A model generated the notes under the pieces. That model did not search any database and was not told the DNA's origin. It worked only from the letters and a program-made list of their open reading frames with translations. The position numbers and the translations under genes were made by a program. A stretch of DNA of 64,000 bases, from positions 81,062,142 to 81,126,141 of the forward strand of contig CM049306.1 in assembly GCA_026874595.1 (NCBI GenBank), written 5' to 3'. This stretch comes from Sipunculus nudus (Eukaryota > Annelida > Sipuncula > Golfingiida > Sipunculidae). Below, one piece after another: positions 59,148-64,000 of the stretch (its first letter is position 1; every line of letters begins with the position of its first letter).

Positions 59148-62100
59148 TGCCTTTAAGCCGCTACTTGATATTCCGGGCTAAAAATAAGGTTTTCATTCAA
59201 ATCTTGAATTTTATTTCTGCGATATGGTCCTTATTTGTACATGTACAATATTAACTAAATACCAACATTTACAGAATATATCCCAATTTTAGTGACATTA
59301 ACTTAGTGGAAACATGGTAACCGGGCGGACAAATCAACATTTATACTAAGTTACTGATGTAGTCATGCATGCAGAACTTAACCAGGAGGGGATACAGAAT
59401 TTTAGAATAGGGGGCACAAGAGGGGGAGGGAGAAACATTTTGAAAATATAGGCTATAATAACGCAAACTGAGGCAAGTTTTAAACGCATCATGATGCATA
59501 TCTACTAGGTTACCTTTCTGTACACATAGTTACCAGCCTCTACCTCTGAAACCTCAAAAAAGATCAATTGTTAACTAAAACCATATAATATATAATGAAT
59601 TGAACTGTAATGGTACGAGAAGAGGGTTTCTGAAATCTACCAGTCCTAATACTATATCTATTTAGCACGAAGAACCGTATCTATCCGTCTACCAGGTTAC
59701 CAAAATTGTCTACTCTGTTACACTGAAAAGGTGTACTTTTGCGAAAATCGCACTTTTCTTAAGTAAGCTTTACAAGATAATTCTAACAACACCAGTAAGC
59801 TTGTGGACCTTGAATAAAGTTACGATCTTCTTACCTTATACAAGTCCTTCAGGAACTTCTGCATTCAGAACAAAAATGTAGTTTTCACGTTTCTTTTCAG
59901 TCATAAATACTTAAGGGCGCCACCTTGCGACTATCTATATGTAAAAGCAGGTACCTTGACAGGTTTTATGGACATTAAAAGTCAGGGTATAGTAACATAG
60001 TAGACATAACCATGAGGTACGAAGAAAAAAAAATCCCAGTAACTAAAATAATTTTCAGTGTTCATGACCTGCAAAATGTTGCTTTCAAATGGGACACTAA
60101 TCTTCCCAGGAAAGGGCAACACAATATTAGAATACCAATATTTTTCAATTAAGGAACCCCTGCAAATAATTTTGCGGATGTCGAGACAATAACTTAGTGG
60201 ACTTTTTAGAGGCATGTTTCACATATCTTTGCTACAAAAATCAAATAAAGTCAATAAAATCTGAGAATGTCTTGGTGCCTGACAAAACCTCATCCATATC
60301 ATACACTTTTTCTCAAGCAGAGAAAATATAAGTATATCTGAATTCATTTAAAAGGTCCGGGACGCAATTTATTGAAAATGTCATCATTTGTCTGGGATGA
60401 CCCACCTACTCACCATTGCTATATTAATTAATGGGGATTAATGATGTGTGGTTTCCTATAGTCCCCCGCTAATACCTAACACAAAAGTGGAGGCTTTTCC
60501 AACCACTACTTCCTGCTGATAATGGCTACCTGGCAGCCTGAGAGATGAGATACCAAACCATATTACCCAACCTCGGTGGAAAACAGTTGGCCAGTTGCTT
60601 AAAATACTTCTAGATATTTTTTTTTTAATCTGATCATACCTCACTATTTTCCCTGTTACAGAGATTTCTAATTTACAATAAGGCGCATTGTGTATTATGA
60701 TCTTTCACTTTCAGTCATTTCACAAAAAGACTGAATATTTTAGTCATGCATGACTTGTGGTCACAGGCATTACGTGAAATGCCTGAAAGGTTCAGCCATT
60801 TCGTTAAATGACTGATTTCACAGATCGATAGTAACATAAAAGCATATATAAATTGGTGAGTTTTATATTGTTATAGTAATTGTTATTGTCATAGTGATTA
60901 TCAGTATATAGATCAATACATGTGTCTGAAATAAACATATTCATTATCATTATCATTATTAATAATATATTATTATTATATGTTTTTTGTAGCAGCCGTT
61001 CCCTGCCAGCTGCTTTCCAATGGAAGTGCTTTTTGTGGACAGAACCCGGGGGGACTAAATGGAACGGTATGTGGCTTAAGCTGACATGACGTGATTTATT
61101 TTATTATAGTACTTTTTAATATCACATTGGAACATATTCTCTTAATAAGAGAGGACAAATCGAGTTCGGACGTCAGCTAATTGCAGATGCTGATATACTG
61201 ATTTATAAAAATCGTCGTTAAAAGTCAAGACTGGAGTTAAACACTGGAAACAAAAATATGAAACGAGCCATAAGCGGATCGGGGGGGGGGGGGGTCCAGA
61301 GGGTCCGGACCCCCCCCCCCCCTTTTCATCAGAAACAACGTTTTTTAAGGGCTTAAGATTCAGACACAATTTTGCCGCCTGGACCCCCCCCCCTTTTACA
61401 GACCTGAGGACTTTTTTTAGGGTTTTCATTTGTCCTCCTGGGTTGGACCCCCCCCCCCCTTTTCCTAAATCCTGGATCCGCCCCTGCGAGCGTTTTTTTT
61501 TTTTTTATTATTCTTTTTTTTTCTTGACCTTTTGAGACGCAATGTGTGGAATTTTTCCAGTTTGCCAAGATTATATAAAAAAAATACTTCGATTCCAGAA
61601 ATTTTGGATATGATCAACAAAGATATGTCCATTTGCCATATTTTTAATAGAGGGGCGAATCCGAAAACAATTATTATTTATGGCCAAAATAAAATCAGAA
61701 TATTATAACGATCACAAAACTCAGGGTAAATTTATTTATAATGTTATGTGCACTTAATCTAAGTTTTCCGCTTATTTGGCAAAGAATTCTATTATCAGTC
61801 AATTGTTTTGTAGGACCTACTTTCCGAAAACATATAGCCTCCAAATAAATAGCCCAGTCTCCTCCCTCTCGATCGATTAGATATAATATGTCTTTACTGG
61901 AATGATACGTTAATAGTCTCACTAAGGATACATTATACAAATAAAACCAATTCTAGGATGAACTAGTAATGGATGAAACCCATAATTTAATTTAATTTAG
62001 TTCATGCAAGTGTCTTTCGTAGTTTTCAGTACATTTACAAGAAGCAGAATTTATAAATTTACTAAAGCTTTATAAAGTCCAGTAAGGTTCAGAATATCCG

Positions 62101-62421
62101 AAAAGATTCTCCTCAGGTCTGATAATGTATTTGATTGCTGGTTGTATAATATATTCCCGCAGAACCTGACCAGCTGTTGTTTCATTGGCGATGCCTGCGT
62201 TCCACACAGAAGTTTAAAACCAACCAACAGCTGCCTGCTCTGTGACGTCACCAAGGGAGATTCGCAATGGACAAAAGGTATACATTTTTCAGCAGATATT
62301 TAGTCTGTAAGCAACTTGTAGACCCTGGAATTTAAATACAGAAACTCATATATAAATATTCGAGTATCAACTTTGTATTATTATTTGCTATAGTGATCAG
62401 GGTTCTTGTAAGGAACGCGGG

Positions 62422-62495
<74 letters not shown>

Positions 62496-62717
62496 CTAAG
62501 TTGGTTCCAGTGCTTGCAGTATAGTGCTCGATACAGCTAAGGTAGAGCAGATTAACCAAACGTCAAGCACGCTGGAGCATCGTGTTATTACTCCGAGGTT
62601 CACGCCGTTGCCGGTATCGGCACCCGGGCGATCATCAGATAACTGACGCTTGTTGGGGACCCAGCTATAACTGTTATAAATAATAGTGATGAAATCATCA
62701 CTGCAATACTACTTCTT

Positions 62718-62789
<72 letters not shown>

Positions 62790-62841
62790 TATGTAATAAT
62801 AATAATACATGTAATAATAATAATAATACATGTGGTAGTGG

Positions 62842-62880
<39 letters not shown>

Positions 62881-63173
62881 ATGCAATAATAATATTAACA
62901 ATAATGATAATAATGATAATCACTTGCAGTATTAGTGTTTGTATTTTTATTGTTATTATTATTTTCATTATATTATTATTATATACTACTACTACTACAA
63001 TTATTGCTGCAATGTACTGCTAATCCTTAGTGGGTGACTGCGGGGACGCGCTGCTGGGCTGGAGGATCGCTATCATAGTGATGGTGCTGACGTTATATTT
63101 CACAGTAGCTGCTCTGATGTGGGCCGCCAGGCACTGGGAAAAAAAGTACGGTAATATGTCGGCCATACACTAA
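54757..63173 (+). CDS. Gene E: small Cys-rich single-pass membrane protein
   Basis: Exons 54757-54817, 60993-61066, 62163-62277 and 63031-63173 total 393 nt and read as 130 residues plus TAA, every join in phase. A signal peptide of about 20 residues is followed by an ectodomain (about 21-94) with nine cysteines and Asn-glycosylation sequons (NGS, NGT, NLT), then a helix at about 96-116 and a 14-residue basic tail RHWEKKYGNMSAIH. The part CCFIGDACVP ... TNSCLLCD ... QWT resembles a short Cys motif (IxGxC ... NxCxxCD ... W) that occurs in some animal extracellular proteins, but no named family is claimed. AATAAA follows at 63425-63430. Introns are 6.2, 1.1 and 0.75 kb and contain only repeats. 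The model is coherent; the function is unknown. Confidence 0.8.
55511..55579. repeat. (TA)n microsatellite
   Basis: In gene E intron 1. Confidence 0.95.
55580..59080. other. Gene E intron 1 sequence; no gene seen
   Basis: AT-rich with a G-run cluster at 56270-56355 and no credible exon on either strand. Confidence 0.5.
56270..56355 (+). repeat. G-run cluster
   Basis: Five or more runs of at least five G with short spacers (GGGGGGTTATTTTCC, GGGGTTATTGACCGAGAGGG and so on). Looks like a degenerate repeat and has G-quadruplex potential. Confidence 0.8.
59082..59145. repeat. (TA)n microsatellite
   Basis: Uninterrupted run in gene E intron 1. Confidence 0.95.
60993..61066 (+). CDS. Gene E exon 2 (74 nt, phase 1 to 0)
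   Basis: AVPCQLLSNGSAFCGQNPGG then LNGT. Acceptor TTTTTTGTAG, donor ACG|GTATGT. Two cysteines and two sequons. Confidence 0.75.
61269..61486. mobile_element. MITE-like element with poly-C/poly-G blocks
   Basis: The right end CCTGGATCCGCCCCTG (61471-61486) is the reverse complement of the CAGGGGCGGATCCAGG type of terminus; the left end (AAGCGGATCGGGG) is a decayed partner. Three internal GGACCCCCC runs are followed by TTTT. It lies in gene E intron 2. Confidence 0.55.
62163..62277 (+). CDS. Gene E exon 3 (115 nt, phase 0 to 1)
   Basis: NLTSCCFIGDACVPHRSLK then TNSCLLCDVTKGDSQWTK. Acceptor ATTCCCGCAG, donor AAAAG|GTATAC. Five cysteines. Confidence 0.8.
62427..62493. repeat. (TA)n microsatellite
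   Basis: In gene E intron 3. Confidence 0.95.
62713..62998. repeat. Compound trinucleotide block (ACT/ATA/TTA)n
   Basis: ACT repeats pass into ATA repeats with interruptions. The open frames here (poly-Ile, poly-Leu, poly-Val) are products of the repeat, not genes. Confidence 0.9.
63031..63173 (+). CDS. Gene E exon 4: transmembrane helix and tail
   Basis: VGDCGDALLGW, then a hydrophobic helix IAIIVMVLTLYF ... ALMWAA, then the basic tail and TAA at 63171-63173. Acceptor TAATCCTTAG in phase 1. Confidence 0.85.
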
Positions 63174-63424
63174 AGTCTCTAATGAGCAGGGTGACAGGCT
63201 TGACGTTGTGTCCGGAGAATTAATAGTGAGCTTACTGTCTTACAGCCTTGCCCTGTATATTAGTATCACTACTCCCACTGTTTTCCATTTTTCTTGCTTT
63301 TATTACTTTTTTTTTAATTAATGCCAGTTTGACATTGTAATGACATCCAATATACGTTATGTAAGGTTCCAAACTTGTAGAATATTATTTATCACCTAAA
63401 TTATCATGATTCAATCAAACCTTG

Positions 63425-63430
63425 AATAAA
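63425..63430 (+). terminator. Polyadenylation signal of gene E
   Basis: AATAAA about 250 bases after the stop codon. Confidence 0.6.
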
Positions 63431-64000
63431 AATATAAACATATAAATGTTATATGACCGTCATGACATACGTGAATAGTTTTTTTTATAAACTAGTGTCA
63501 GGAATATTGAATGTTACAATCATTGTCTGTTACATTTAAAAACTATTGCATCTTTATTTTTATGTTAGCCAGCCAAATGCCACTTGTATTAACTATTTTC
63601 CCCATACATCCCAACATTTTGGAAATCTATTATAACATGTGGTTTTTAGTTATATAAGCGCAGAGCCGTATAACGTTTCTATTAATTTCATAAATGAAAA
63701 CAAAGAAATTTTGTTTTCATTTCCCCTACACGTAATGTATTTAGATCTGTTTAATAGGGGATTTTTACTCTAATTAAAGAGAATAAGCATTAAACGTACT
63801 GTGTGCGATATTACTTTGAAACTTTCCATATGAAGCCAGACCATTTGATTTTAGGTATTACATATGTCAGACTTCAAACTTCGAGAGATACACTTTTTTA
63901 TGAGGTGTACACAAGATTCGTTAATGCCAGCTATTAACCTTCCTTTTATGTGGAATTTTTTTTAGAATTTATATATGCATGTTTTATATATATATATATA

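Noticed and set aside
62600-63023. Open frames of poly-Ile, poly-Leu and poly-Val on both strands
   Set aside because: They come from the ATA/ACT trinucleotide block and have no coding character.
1-64000. CRISPR arrays, bacterial genes and rRNA genes
   Set aside because: The tandem repeats seen have no spacer-repeat structure. Introns, pol III SINEs and LINEs mark this as animal nuclear DNA.

Overview
This window looks like nuclear DNA from an invertebrate animal, most likely a bivalve or other mollusc. It is AT-rich and intron-rich, with long (TA)n, (CT)n and poly-C tracts, tRNA-derived SINEs, decayed LINEs and tandem arrays carrying AGGTCA/TGACCT words of a kind I associate with mollusc genomes. 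The organism call is inference. No bacterial operon, rRNA gene, CRISPR array or intact standalone tRNA gene was seen. Nearly all long open frames are chance or lie in repeats; the real genes are made of short exons, recognised here from splice sites, matching intron phases and domain signatures.

Layout. (1) About 1.4-3.0 kb, minus strand: the 5' end of gene A, with a TATA box, a signal-peptide exon and one Cys-rich exon; the rest lies off the left edge or was not recognised. (2) 3-14 kb: LINE fragments, two SINE copies, a small hairpin element and a tandem array. (3) 14.8-30.1 kb, plus strand: gene B, a multi-exon type I membrane receptor with SRCR halves, a C-type lectin domain (CTLD), four 8-Cys EGF repeats and a transmembrane segment. 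(4) 33.0-43.4 kb, minus strand: gene C, a paralogue with an intact nine-exon model of 437 codons plus stop (signal peptide, two SRCR units, three EGF repeats, transmembrane helix, short tail). B and C converge. (5) 45.4-46.1 kb, plus strand: pseudogene D, the broken 3' end of a B-like gene, head to head with C. (6) 46-54 kb: AT satellite, a candidate solo LTR, an array of about 157-bp units with perfect AGGTCAnnnTGACCT palindromes, a SINE and another degenerate array. (7) 54.8-63.2 kb, plus strand: gene E, a complete four-exon model for a 130-residue Cys-rich single-pass membrane protein of unrecognised family.

B, C and D form a small cluster of surface-receptor-like genes. All joins respect a simple phase code: SRCR first halves are 0 to 1, second halves 1 to 0, the first EGF exon 0 to 1, later EGF exons 1 to 1. 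In gene B a 1-to-1 CTLD cassette sits in the intron that divides the first SRCR domain. B also has a mini-exon that could replace the SRCR first half, a frame-breaking SRCR2 exon that lies in a skippable 0-to-0 block, and a truncated EGF exon that runs into a stop and an AATAAA. Together these suggest a gene that can give several membrane and secreted forms. A role in recognition or immunity is inference from the domain types.
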